Of a DNA stretch of 40,239 bases, positions 1-7,765 are shown in pieces. Under the pieces are notes generated by a model. The model worked only from the letters and a program-made list of their open reading frames with translations. It was not told the origin of the DNA and made no database searches. Origin of the DNA: an uncultured Granulosicoccaceae bacterium (GTDB lineage: Bacteria; Pseudomonadota; Gammaproteobacteria; Granulosicoccales; Granulosicoccaceae). The position numbers were made by a program, and so were the translations under genes. The DNA lies in assembly GCA_938003855.1 (NCBI GenBank), contig CALKXD010000119.1:1-40239 (forward strand). The letters are read 5' to 3'. Within the stretch, counting starts at the first letter, position 1, and each line of letters starts with the position of its first letter.

Positions 1-375
1 AAACATAGCAGCCGATGCGAGTTCGTCAATAAAGTAATCAAAATTAGTAGTTTTTTTGGCGCTTGATTGTATCTGATTCAATACAACTTGTACGCCCAAC
101 AAGGCAGGAAAGGCTTGGTATATAGGGTAATGCAACTGCGGGACCAACTTCACAGTACGGCCGCAAGGAGGTAATAACGACCGATGGCGAGCTATCTGTA
201 GGTCTATTTTTTATTTGGCTTCCGACCTGATTGCCCCCCTGCGCAGCGCTCGATTCAGCTTTCAAGTTCTTACCACAGGTGGCACCACACACCGCGCCAC
301 TAGTTGAAGATCTGAAACCGGCTTAGCGGGCGGATCGGTGGCGGTGAGATTCGCTGTACCCGCATGGGTCGCCGG
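1..375. other. Left-edge stretch without a convincing gene
   Basis: This lies downstream of the minus-strand DUF3570 gene. I see no open frame with a ribosome binding site and a recognisable product. The only long minus-strand frame (44-292) starts at a GTG without Shine-Dalgarno, and its product resembles nothing I know. No hairpin followed by a T-run was found that would end the DUF3570 transcript. Confidence 0.4.
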
Positions 376-1686
376 CTACCATTCAAATCGATAATTGATC
401 TGCACAATAGTCGCACTGGTGTCCGGGTAGTGCGGAATTGCCGCCAGATTCGTATCAACGGTAACAGGGTTATCGGTTCCACGGGTCTGGTACTGCTCCA
501 CACGAGCGCTAAACACACTGCCGACCCCCAGTTTCTTACTGACTTTCAGGCCCACAGTTACCGCGTCAAACTCGCCGAGTCGATAATCTGCACTGGCAAA
601 CGCGGGTAGCGGATCGTCGGCACTGAGCAAAGGCCGGTAAAAGTCTGCGGCGCTTTGCCGGTAGTAGCGCAGATGGGGCTCGATACTTAAGGTATCAGAC
701 CATTGATAGCGATAGCGTCCTTCCAGCGTTTGCGAGTCAATGCCCCAGTCATCGCGGTGCCAGCGAAAAGACAGATCTGCTATGCCGGAGTCAAAATGGT
801 ATTTGTAAGCGGCGAACAGGTTATGACCGACACGGCTGTCGGGCCGGCTTTCAAAACGGTACAACGACCGATCAGCACTGGCCCCGTCGACCAGCGCTCC
901 GCTCTGCGAGTCCAGCACAGAAAGAAATTTGTAGGGATCATTCAGGTAGCCATTTGCCACACTGACCGAGTAATTCAGTTGCGCCAGTGATCGGCGGTCA
1001 ATCACCTGCACAGCACCAAAGACCAGATCGACCACTGACTTTTGCTCAGCCCCGCCTTTCAGTTGACCACCGTCATCACCCAGCGATGAAGCAATCACAT
1101 CTGACAGTGGCACCGGCGACCCGCCAACCGGATCGGAACGGTCAAGACTGACGGCACCGGCAATACTCAACGTGGTGTTCTTCTGGTTGAAGTCACGTGC
1201 ATAGCCGGAACTAGCGCCAAAATGCATGTAGTCATACTCGCGTGAGAAGCTTCCGCCGAGCGAGAAACGGTCACCGCTGTCGAGCATTTGTGTCCAACCG
1301 CCGTTGAGTTGCAGGCGACTGTCGCGAAAGGTATCGTCCAGTGGCTGGTCACCGGCCGCCACTTCATACTGACCGCGACCGGATGGACGCGTGAAAGTCT
1401 GCGGCTGATTCAATGGCACCGCACCCGTCGGTGTGGCACCGGTAAGGGTGTCAAGCTGCAACCCGAGGGTCACCGTATCTTCGTCATCGAGCACACGCGT
1501 TGCCAATGATTTGAAACTGACATCGGCGACCCGGTCGTCATCCTCCGAGTACACCAGCAGGCTGGCATCGACTTTCCAGGGCTCTGCGGCGATGGCGGGT
1601 CGCGGGGCTTGCGACAGCAGCGAGCCGGTTGCCGCCGCCAGCGCGGTACCTACCCGAAGACCTCGCGACGTTAATTGCATCCGCAT
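376..1686 (-). CDS. DUF3570 family outer-membrane beta-barrel protein
   Basis: Predicted exported protein of 436 residues. An N-terminal signal peptide (about residues 1-34, ending SQAPRPAIAA-EP) is followed by a long series of alternating amphipathic strands and a C-terminal aromatic residue (YRFEW), as in an outer-membrane beta-barrel. The pattern and length fit the DUF3570 family, whose function is not established. The start is ATG at 1684-1686, with a second in-frame ATG two codons later. The start overlaps the 3' end of the DUF4266 lipoprotein gene by 16 nt, so the two are probably translationally coupled. The genes order TlpA-like, DUF4266, DUF3570 in transcription direction. I infer that the barrel works with the lipoprotein in the envelope; the substrate is unknown. 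Confidence 0.85.
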   Translation of the reverse strand: MRMQLTSRGLRVGTALAAATGSLLSQAPRPAIAAEPWKVDASLLVYSEDDDRVADVSFKSLATRVLDDEDTVTLGLQLDTLTGATPTGAVPLNQPQTFTRPSGRGQYEVAAGDQPLDDTFRDSRLQLNGGWTQMLDSGDRFSLGGSFSREYDYMHFGASSGYARDFNQKNTTLSIAGAVSLDRSDPVGGSPVPLSDVIASSLGDDGGQLKGGAEQKSVVDLVFGAVQVIDRRSLAQLNYSVSVANGYLNDPYKFLSVLDSQSGALVDGASADRSLYRFESRPDSRVGHNLFAAYKYHFDSGIADLSFRWHRDDWGIDSQTLEGRYRYQWSDTLSIEPHLRYYRQSAADFYRPLLSADDPLPAFASADYRLGEFDAVTVGLKVSKKLGVGSVFSARVEQYQTRGTDNPVTVDTNLAAIPHYPDTSATIVQINYRFEW

Positions 1687-1886
1687 CCACCGCCGGCAAA
1701 ACTACGGCCGCCACTGGTAGCCTCTTTACTGAAGTAAATATGATCGTCGGTGGCCAGTTCCAGTGCGTTGGCGCTCAGCTCCATTTCGGGCCTGGCCAGC
1801 AGATCTCTGTCCCACGGCTTAACCCCCAGTGTGCTGCACCCGCTCACCAGTACAAGCGCGGACAACAGCAGAGTTTTACTTACCAT
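1671..1886 (-). CDS. DUF4266 small lipoprotein ending in GGGCGCN
   Basis: A 71-residue lipoprotein. The signal peptide has a lipobox (LVLVSGC) whose cysteine is near residue 15, followed by a short mature part. It ends in a glycine-rich tail whose last seven residues are GGGCGCN. This is the hallmark of the DUF4266 family as I know it; the function is unknown. I chose the ATG at 1884-1886, because a longer upstream frame has no signal sequence. The 3' end overlaps the DUF3570 start by 16 nt. After lipidation the mature peptide would carry one acylated Cys at its N-terminus and a Cys-Gly-Cys at its C-terminus. That suggests metal binding, a disulfide/thiol role with the adjacent thioredoxin-like protein, or covalent modification; this is inference. 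Confidence 0.8.
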   Translation of the reverse strand: MVSKTLLLSALVLVSGCSTLGVKPWDRDLLARPEMELSANALELATDDHIYFSKEATSGGRSFAGGGCGCN

Positions 1887-1986
1887 TAATTTTTGTTTCC
1901 CGAAAATACAGCGGGTTAGTGATTGCGTGGTGCCTGTACGCCAAGTACGGCAGGCCTTGCACACGCACGTGGGGTGCCCGCCCGGA

Positions 1987-2505
1987 TTATTTGCCCGGCA
2001 GGGCGTCAAGTGCGTTGACCAAAGCGGCTTCATAGCGCTGGCGATCTTTCTGACGAAACCCGACATGGCTGGATATCAGTAAGCCCTCGGCATCGAACAA
2101 AAAACTGTTGGGCATGCCCACCACATTGAACAGGGTCGCAAGCTCTCCCTGCTGGTCATAGCCGATTGCAAAGGCTGGCTTGGTTTTATCAATGAACCCG
2201 GCACTCAGCGCGGGGTCTTTGTCGAGATTGACAGCAACGATCTGCAGTCCCCGAGCGGCGTATTTTTCGTGCATGGCATTCATCCACGGAAAAGATTTCA
2301 GACACGGCACACACCACGACGCCCAGAAATCGACGTAGAGAATTTTACCCCGGTAATCCGCCAGATCGATAACACCCTCCGCAGCCTTCACACTGACCTG
2401 ATGCACAGAATCCTGCGCGCGGACATCATTCGAGCTGACAACCATCGATACCGACACCACGCAAAAGACAATCAGCCGACAGCCCGCTACTAACCACTTA
2501 TTCAT
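1987..2505 (-). CDS. TlpA-like periplasmic thioredoxin-fold protein
   Basis: 172 residues: a signal peptide (about 1-30), then a thioredoxin fold with the redox motif WCVPC at residues 64-68 and a cis-Pro region (VGMPNSFLFD). This is the TlpA/ResA type of thiol-disulfide protein, acting in the periplasm as a reductant or assembly factor. The start ATG (2503-2505) has GGAG seven bases upstream. A competing upstream ATG runs into a stop after two codons and is not used. The gene heads a run with the DUF4266 lipoprotein (100 nt downstream) and the DUF3570 barrel. A reasonable partner for its thiols is the Cys-Gly-Cys tail of the DUF4266 protein. The dyad at 2548-2572 sits just upstream. Confidence 0.85.
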   Translation of the reverse strand: MNKWLVAGCRLIVFCVVSVSMVVSSNDVRAQDSVHQVSVKAAEGVIDLADYRGKILYVDFWASWCVPCLKSFPWMNAMHEKYAARGLQIVAVNLDKDPALSAGFIDKTKPAFAIGYDQQGELATLFNVVGMPNSFLFDAEGLLISSHVGFRQKDRQRYEAALVNALDALPGK

Positions 2506-2547
2506 TCATTTGCTCCACACCTCTTGATGCGTCAAAGTATCGAACCG

Positions 2548-2572
2548 CAACCTTAACCCCGTCTTAAGGTTG
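2548..2572. promoter_or_regulatory. Perfect 9-bp inverted repeat, MerR/CueR-like operator
   Basis: CAACCTTAA, seven bases (CCCCGTC), then TTAAGGTTG. Its core ACCTTAA-N7-TTAAGGT has the geometry of MerR-family operators, for which CueR is ACCTTCC-N7-GGAAGGT. It lies in the divergent region between the TlpA-like gene (minus) and the epoxide-hydrolase-like gene (plus). I do not see convincing -35/-10 elements with the 19-bp spacer typical of MerR promoters, and no merR-type gene is in the window. Confidence 0.55.
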
Positions 2573-2652
2573 ATGAGATGACGATTCTGGTTACTGCTAT
2601 TTCAGAGACAGATGCAGCCAATCTTAGACCAACAACACAGCAGAGGACCTGC

Positions 2653-3657
2653 ATGACCTCAGAAGCAGACATTGCCGCCCGGTGGGGTGTCACTTTCAGC
2701 CATCACGACGTCGGAGCGGTAACCCTGCGAGTCGCCTCCGCCGGCAGCGGCCCGTTGATAATTCTGGTGCACGGTTTTCCGGAGTGCTGGTATTCGTGGC
2801 GACACCAGATTGCGGCACTAGCCGCCGCTGGCTATCAGGTGGTCGCGCCCGATGTACGCGGCTACGGTGGTTCGGACAAACCGTTTGCGGTCAGCGCTTA
2901 CGATATGCAGTCACTGACCGGTGATATGGTCACGCTTGCTCGATTGCTCTCACCTGACTCACCGTCAATCATTGTTGGTCACGACTGGGGAGCGCCGATA
3001 GCATGGAACAGCGCTCTGCTCTATCCCGAAGTGTTCAACGCTGTCGCCGGGTTGTCAGTGCCGCATGTCCCACCGGGAGAAACAGTTGCGATTGATCTGT
3101 TCAGACAGGTGTTTACCGACCGAGGCAAATTTTTTTACATGGTGTACTTTCAGGAAGAAGGGATTGCTGAAGCCGAACTGGAAGCCGACCCCGAGCGCAG
3201 CATCCGTTTGTTTTACACTGCCATAGCCGGTGATGCTGCCAGCGGCGCCTGGCCAATGACAAAAGCGCACGGTAAAAAGTTGTTCGATGATGTGCTGGAC
3301 ACAGAGATGCCAAGACTATGGTTTAGCGAAGACGATCTGCGCTATTACACCGCGCTCTTTAAGCAACATGGTTTTCGCGGGCCACTGAACCGCTACCGGA
3401 ATTTCCATCGCGACAGCGAGTTCCTTCAGGCCCGTGGCCTGACAATGATCGAGCAACCCAGCCTGTACATAACAGGCGAACGCGATATGGTCAGCCTGAT
3501 GTATCCATCGGGACCGGTTGAAGCAATGAAAAAATACGTCAGCCACCGACATACGGTATTTACGCTGGCGGAATGCGGCCACTGGACACAACAGGAAAAA
3601 CCACAGGAGGTAAATTCACTATTGATTGACTGGCTATCTGAAGTGGCTGTCCATTGA
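2653..3657 (+). CDS. Alpha/beta hydrolase, epoxide hydrolase-like
   Basis: 334 residues. It carries the oxyanion-hole motif HGFPE (residues 40-44), the nucleophile elbow GHDWGA with Asp111, a likely charge-relay acid in GERDMV (Asp278) and the catalytic His310 in CGHW. Cap-domain tyrosines (Tyr162/165 and Tyr248 in the LNRYRN stretch) fit soluble epoxide hydrolases, which open epoxides to diols through an Asp-ester intermediate. A nucleophilic Asp rather than Ser also allows a dehalogenase, but the cap tyrosines favour epoxide hydrolase. The start at 2653 is preferred: AGAGGA lies five bases upstream, whereas the earlier in-frame ATG (2578) has none and abuts the dyad. No signal peptide, so cytoplasmic. 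It is divergent from the TlpA-like gene. Confidence 0.85.
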   Translation: MTSEADIAARWGVTFSHHDVGAVTLRVASAGSGPLIILVHGFPECWYSWRHQIAALAAAGYQVVAPDVRGYGGSDKPFAVSAYDMQSLTGDMVTLARLLSPDSPSIIVGHDWGAPIAWNSALLYPEVFNAVAGLSVPHVPPGETVAIDLFRQVFTDRGKFFYMVYFQEEGIAEAELEADPERSIRLFYTAIAGDAASGAWPMTKAHGKKLFDDVLDTEMPRLWFSEDDLRYYTALFKQHGFRGPLNRYRNFHRDSEFLQARGLTMIEQPSLYITGERDMVSLMYPSGPVEAMKKYVSHRHTVFTLAECGHWTQQEKPQEVNSLLIDWLSEVAVH

Positions 3658-3877
3658 CAGGGTTAACGCATTGGCGTCATTACAGTGGCTCAGTCAGCCG
3701 TGTCATTGGTGGCCCGACCCGCGCCCAACCACCCTGCGTGCAGTAGTGGACCTTTTGGTGGTGTATTAGTGCCCGCGCTTGCTTATCCGATTGGCTTATT
3801 GTTGAGTGTCTGCGCAGGCCGGCCAACCCTGATGCACCTGTGTGACGGTCGGTTCAAGTCGCTGATTTAAGCGGTCA

Positions 3878-4105
3878 CTAATTTGTAAACAGTACCGACA
3901 GCAGCCCTAAATAATACTGGTAGCGTTCCTGGGCGTAGCTCTCGCAAGTGGCTTCCTGAGTGTCGCAATCACAGCACTGATCTGCCTTTGCGGCCGGTGC
4001 AGAGGCCGGCTGCTCACTAAGATTGCCCTGCGGACCTGTGGCACAGGCAGTCAGCAGTACAACAGCGGTTGCAGCAAGTACTTTGTTACGGATATTTCTA
4101 GTCAA
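3878..4105 (-). CDS. Small cysteine-rich lipoprotein, unknown function
   Basis: 75 residues. The N-terminus (TRNIRNK, then a hydrophobic stretch) ends in the lipobox LLTAC, so this is an exported lipoprotein. The mature part has a low-complexity Ala/Pro linker, then a cysteine cluster (CCDCDTQEATC) and a Tyr-rich C-terminus. I do not recognise a family. The start is TTG at 4103-4105 with AGAAGG upstream; no ATG fits the signal sequence. It converges on the epoxide-hydrolase gene. The cysteine cluster could bind a metal or form disulfides; this is inference. Confidence 0.6.
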   Translation of the reverse strand: MTRNIRNKVLAATAVVLLTACATGPQGNLSEQPASAPAAKADQCCDCDTQEATCESYAQERYQYYLGLLSVLFTN

Positions 4106-4404
4106 AATCTTGCCTTCTGGTTACGAGCATTTGCAGGATGCCCGGCAAACTAGCCGTTGGCACCTCGCTACTACCGTTAAGTATCGGCCACGCACCTTTA
4201 TAGTTGCTTAATATCGCTGTTTTCAAAGCGATGAAATGCAAACATTTGAGTCACAGAAATCAACTCACACCATCAGAACGTAACCGGGGTCTGAAAAATC
4301 CAGTTAAATCAACGATGGCGCCGGGTTGGCTTTTCCGGGCCCGTGTCAAAATCGGCCCCCGGCTTGCGTGATCTACCCGGCTATCTACCGTGTTACCGAC
4401 CCGC

Positions 4405-5298
4405 TCAGGGCCGAAAAACCCGGTGATCCACCCGTTGCTTAAGCAAGAATGCTTCCGCTTCGCTGCCCTGTAGCATGGCAAACGTTGCCAACATACCTGC
4501 CTGCGTGCAGGTTTCGGCCATCACCGTGACAGTGCGTGGTGCTCCCGTCACCGGCCAGCCACACCGCGGATCAAGAATGTGGCCATACCGAACACCGTCT
4601 GTCTCAATGTAGCGATGAGTATCTCCGCTGGTGGCAATTGCTCCGCTCATCAGTGAGATAATCTCGCTCGATGCTGCTGTCAGTCCTTCAATCCCAACTT
4701 CCCAACCGCTGCCATCAACCCTCGGCAGCGTCGCGACAATGTCTCCACCAAAATTGATCAGTGTTGGAACACAAAAGTGACTACTCAGCGCTGCCGCCTG
4801 ATCGACCGCATACTCTTTACCCAGGCCGCCAAAGTCGATCTGCATTCCCTCCGGCATCGTCAGCTGTGGTTTCTGCCAATGGATTCTATGCCATCCGATC
4901 AGCGGTAGCAGCGCATCAATTTGCGCCTTATCGGGCATCTGACCACCACTGCCGAAGTTCCAGACACGACGTAGAACGCCCGAACTGATATCAAACCCAC
5001 CGTCACTGATGCGGTAACAGACATCGGCAAAATCGAGTAGCTGTGCGGTTTCGTCATCGACACTGACCGGTGATTTACCGCTGTTGATCTGATGGACAAT
5101 GTTATCGCTTCGATAACGGCTGAATTTCTGCTCAATACGCCACGACTCTTCCGCCACCAGCGTGGCGATTTCTGCGGCAAGCGTCTGATCACTGGTATCG
5201 ATTAACACCTCGGCCGGGCTTGCCATCGTATCGAAACTACCGCGCCAGTAGCGCTGCTGACGATCAAAGGCCAGTTTCAGCGTGCGTTTTGGCGTCAT
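4405..5298 (-). CDS. apbE: ApbE-family FAD:protein FMN transferase
   Basis: 297 residues of the ApbE fold. Family enzymes transfer FMN from FAD to Thr/Ser of target flavoproteins. Visible family motifs are GGFDISSGVLRRVWNFG (about 100-116), DFGGLGKEYAVD (155-166), a GGD segment, the TSGDTHRYIETDG and ILDPRCGWPV stretches, and a C-terminal AGMLAT (267-272). In most ApbE proteins the last motif reads AD-x-L-x-T, with the Asp and Thr helping bind Mg2+; here the Asp position is Gly268 while Thr272 is kept. There is no signal peptide or lipobox, unlike the exported E. coli-type enzyme, so it may act in the cytoplasm or on targets before export. It starts 17 nt after the DUF3726 stop, suggesting an operon. 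It also lies near the DUF4266/DUF3570/TlpA set. Confidence 0.88.
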   Translation of the reverse strand: MTPKRTLKLAFDRQQRYWRGSFDTMASPAEVLIDTSDQTLAAEIATLVAEESWRIEQKFSRYRSDNIVHQINSGKSPVSVDDETAQLLDFADVCYRISDGGFDISSGVLRRVWNFGSGGQMPDKAQIDALLPLIGWHRIHWQKPQLTMPEGMQIDFGGLGKEYAVDQAAALSSHFCVPTLINFGGDIVATLPRVDGSGWEVGIEGLTAASSEIISLMSGAIATSGDTHRYIETDGVRYGHILDPRCGWPVTGAPRTVTVMAETCTQAGMLATFAMLQGSEAEAFLLKQRVDHRVFRP

Positions 5299-5315
5299 GG
5301 CTGTGCCGACGGGTG

Positions 5316-5960
5316 CTAGTCGTTATCCAGCAGTCCGGCACCGGCACCGGCCAGCCGTGAAGCGTCACTGGCCGGCACGTAAGTGCGGTGTGCAAAGCGC
5401 TCCAGCACTTCAAGCGACTGCGGATCGCCGACGCCACGCGTGCTGGTAACCGGCAAGGGCATCGACGGTTGCCTGGTGCTGCTCACTATTTGCACCGTTG
5501 CCAGTTTACTATCGGCTGTGTGATCAGCTAACGCGACGGCCCTGCCGGACTCTATATGATATCGCTGCGCATCATGAGTCAGCAGCAGTACCTGTCCAAC
5601 CGTGGCGGCAAAACGCACGGCAAACGGCAACAGTATTATCGGGCTGACAACCGACTCTATAGCAATGCTGATCACGCCGTCACCGCACAGAGCGCCATCC
5701 GTCAACGCGCAACCGGCCACCACCGGGCAAACCCGCTCCGGCACCCGGCTGCTATTGACGACAGCTGGCAGCAAGTCCGCATGAGCACAGCCGTCAATCT
5801 GTGGTAGCAACCGGGCAAATTGATCAATCGCCGGATAACCGTTTTCTGACAACCAGCCCGCCGCTGCCCCCGCCTCTTGCGCCATCCCCCAGCTAAACCC
5901 TGCTCCGCGATAGGCTTTTAGTACCAGCGAGTCTATTTCACCAATCGAATAATCAAGCAT
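5316..5960 (-). CDS. DUF3726 family protein
   Basis: 214 residues. The N-terminus (SIGEIDSLVLKAYRGAGFSWGMAQEAG) and the C-terminus (RTYVPASDASRLAGAGAG) fit the DUF3726 family as I know it; the function is unknown. No signal peptide or obvious membrane segment. The start is ATG at 5958-5960 inside an ATG-CTT-GA overlap: its first 8 nt overlap the end of the 566-aa gene, so translation is probably coupled. The N-terminal part looks helical and the middle is rich in Ala/Val. Together with the upstream gene and ApbE downstream it forms a three-gene minus-strand operon. Confidence 0.75.
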   Translation of the reverse strand: MLDYSIGEIDSLVLKAYRGAGFSWGMAQEAGAAAGWLSENGYPAIDQFARLLPQIDGCAHADLLPAVVNSSRVPERVCPVVAGCALTDGALCGDGVISIAIESVVSPIILLPFAVRFAATVGQVLLLTHDAQRYHIESGRAVALADHTADSKLATVQIVSSTRQPSMPLPVTSTRGVGDPQSLEVLERFAHRTYVPASDASRLAGAGAGLLDND

Positions 5961-7653
5961 AGAGCGGCGGATACACCCAGCTGTCGTTGGATGTTTGCAG
6001 TTCATCCAGGGTGGGTGCGTGCTGATACATTGTGATGCGGACCCATCGATCCGAACGCGGATCAAATTTCACCGCGCCGAAAAACGACAACTTACAGCGC
6101 AGCAAATCAATTGGCAGCATATCGGATGCGATCAGATTATCAGCGACCTCAAGATACGGGTGCGCCGCAGACTGCTGAACACGCCGCACCACATGCCGGT
6201 GCTGTGGATACCGGAGCAGAAATTCCGCCAGTGGCGTATTTGCATCTGCGTCAGCTAGATCTGTCGCCAATGCGGCAATATCGCGTGCCACGGCCAATGG
6301 ATGCTCGCGCTCGGCGCCTTCTTCATCAAAGCGTTCACCCAGGCGTGGCTCGAGTTTTTCTTCTGATGCGTACCAGAAGCGCGCGTTGTGATCTTTCGCA
6401 AGCGGATCAAACGCCCGAGTAAATTGATAGTTTTGATCGAGCAGGCCAAGCAGCTGCCGACAGGACATGCGCCCGTCGATAGCAAAGCGCGCCTGCTCAT
6501 CAATGCTCATTGATGCCGCCAGGTCATCGACAATATCGCCATAGGGTTCGAGCAGCATCGTCACCAGGCACTCCTGCCCCTCGAGTGTCAGATGCTCCAC
6601 CGCCCACTGAAACAGATGATTCCAGGGTTGTGGGTTTTCTGCCCAGGGCGTTGTGTCGCAGTAAGTGCGCAGTTTTTCCAGATCATCCTGCAGCTGGGTA
6701 ATTTTCGCTGCCTGATAGGGGTGTGCGGTGGTCCATTCAGTGGCACTTGTGGTCTGCCGTGTCAGAAACTGACGAAAGTCGGCTAGTTTCTCCGGGGTGG
6801 CTGCGTCCAGTGCCCGCACACGTGCCAAAGCAGTTTCACGTGCCAGAATCCAGTTGTTCAGCAACGTCGGGTGATTGATGATAAACGGCGCCATGCCCAG
6901 CCCGGTGGAATTGCCTATACCCAGGCGCCGTTTTAGTTCGTTTTGCATCGGCACTGCGGTTTGCGGGGCATCGACACGGGCCAGGTGCTCTACGATATCA
7001 ACGCTGAATGCCCTGATCATAAACACGGCAAGCAGCTCGCTTTGGAAGGGCGATGCAAATTCTTCGCGGTCGGCAATAAAGCGCCGGTCCAACGCGCCAA
7101 ACTTACCTGATCCGTAAACCGCCGTGGTGCGCATCAGATAGCCAACCTTGTCTAGTTCGGCGGCCTCTGGCTGAAGCCCGCTGGCCAGTTGCTTTCGCAC
7201 ATAGTCAAATAACCGTACTGACCGGTTAGCACGCGACAATGACAGCTCACTGCCAGTGATTCTGCCCGCCTCCTGCCTTGGAACATTGGCCTGCAGGCGC
7301 TGTATGTCTGCATCGTCGGGGATACCATCGTACAAGGTAAACGTGGCGTCCCACTCTTCGGCAATCACACGATCAGAGCGTTTGGCGGGATCGAGGTCGT
7401 TAGCAAACGCCACCAGGCTGTAGGTACGTTCAGGTCCGGTTGCGGTATAAATCGCCACTCCCACGCCGCTGGCGTTGATCTCCCAGCGAGCTTTATGAAA
7501 CGACCAATTATCGCTTACCAGACGCCGCAGCAGCACCCGCATAAATGATAAGCGGGTTTGATGAAACGAACCCAACCGCGCCAGTCGCATCAGCTCGGCG
7601 GCAGGCCTTAGAGGAACGGTGTTGTGAGTCATAGTCCGGTGTTCCACGATCAT
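5953..7653 (-). CDS. Conserved hypothetical protein, 566 aa, paired with DUF3726
   Basis: 566 residues, mostly soluble and helical in appearance, with no signal peptide. I do not recognise a named domain. Distinctive segments are LSFMRVLLRRLVSDNW near the N-terminus, a YGSGKFGALDR segment in the first half, GLGMAPFIINHPTLLNNW in the middle, and a C-terminus ending WVYPPLYA. The annotated start is ATG 7653; an ATG seven codons in (7632) is equally plausible, and neither has a strong Shine-Dalgarno. It overlaps DUF3726 by 8 nt, so the two proteins are probably made in fixed ratio and may form a complex. The divergent histidine-phosphatase gene starts about 110 nt away. The function is unknown; ApbE in the operon hints at a flavin link (inference). 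Confidence 0.75.
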   Translation of the reverse strand: MIVEHRTMTHNTVPLRPAAELMRLARLGSFHQTRLSFMRVLLRRLVSDNWSFHKARWEINASGVGVAIYTATGPERTYSLVAFANDLDPAKRSDRVIAEEWDATFTLYDGIPDDADIQRLQANVPRQEAGRITGSELSLSRANRSVRLFDYVRKQLASGLQPEAAELDKVGYLMRTTAVYGSGKFGALDRRFIADREEFASPFQSELLAVFMIRAFSVDIVEHLARVDAPQTAVPMQNELKRRLGIGNSTGLGMAPFIINHPTLLNNWILARETALARVRALDAATPEKLADFRQFLTRQTTSATEWTTAHPYQAAKITQLQDDLEKLRTYCDTTPWAENPQPWNHLFQWAVEHLTLEGQECLVTMLLEPYGDIVDDLAASMSIDEQARFAIDGRMSCRQLLGLLDQNYQFTRAFDPLAKDHNARFWYASEEKLEPRLGERFDEEGAEREHPLAVARDIAALATDLADADANTPLAEFLLRYPQHRHVVRRVQQSAAHPYLEVADNLIASDMLPIDLLRCKLSFFGAVKFDPRSDRWVRITMYQHAPTLDELQTSNDSWVYPPLYA

Positions 7654-7765
7654 GAAAGTACCAGCAGCAACGTATCAGGTGGCCAGCTGGTAGTGTTTCG
7701 GTGTGTGCCCAGGGTAACAAGGGTTTGTTATGGTGATGCTATCAAGCACTCTGCAGGAAGTCCCG

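Noticed and set aside
44-292. 82-codon minus-strand frame near the left edge
   Set aside because: GTG start without ribosome site, low-complexity product with no recognisable fold, and no coupling to the DUF3570 gene.
3685-3870. 61-codon frame between the epoxide hydrolase and the small lipoprotein
   Set aside because: No ribosome binding site and an unlikely product; the region reads as an ordinary convergent spacer.
4260-4440. Imperfect copies of the last 30-35 nt of the ApbE gene in the spacer after its stop
   Set aside because: Similarity (GTTGATTTAACTGG... against GTGGATCACCGGG...) is visible but patchy. An alignment would be needed to call it a duplication, so I do not list it as a repeat.
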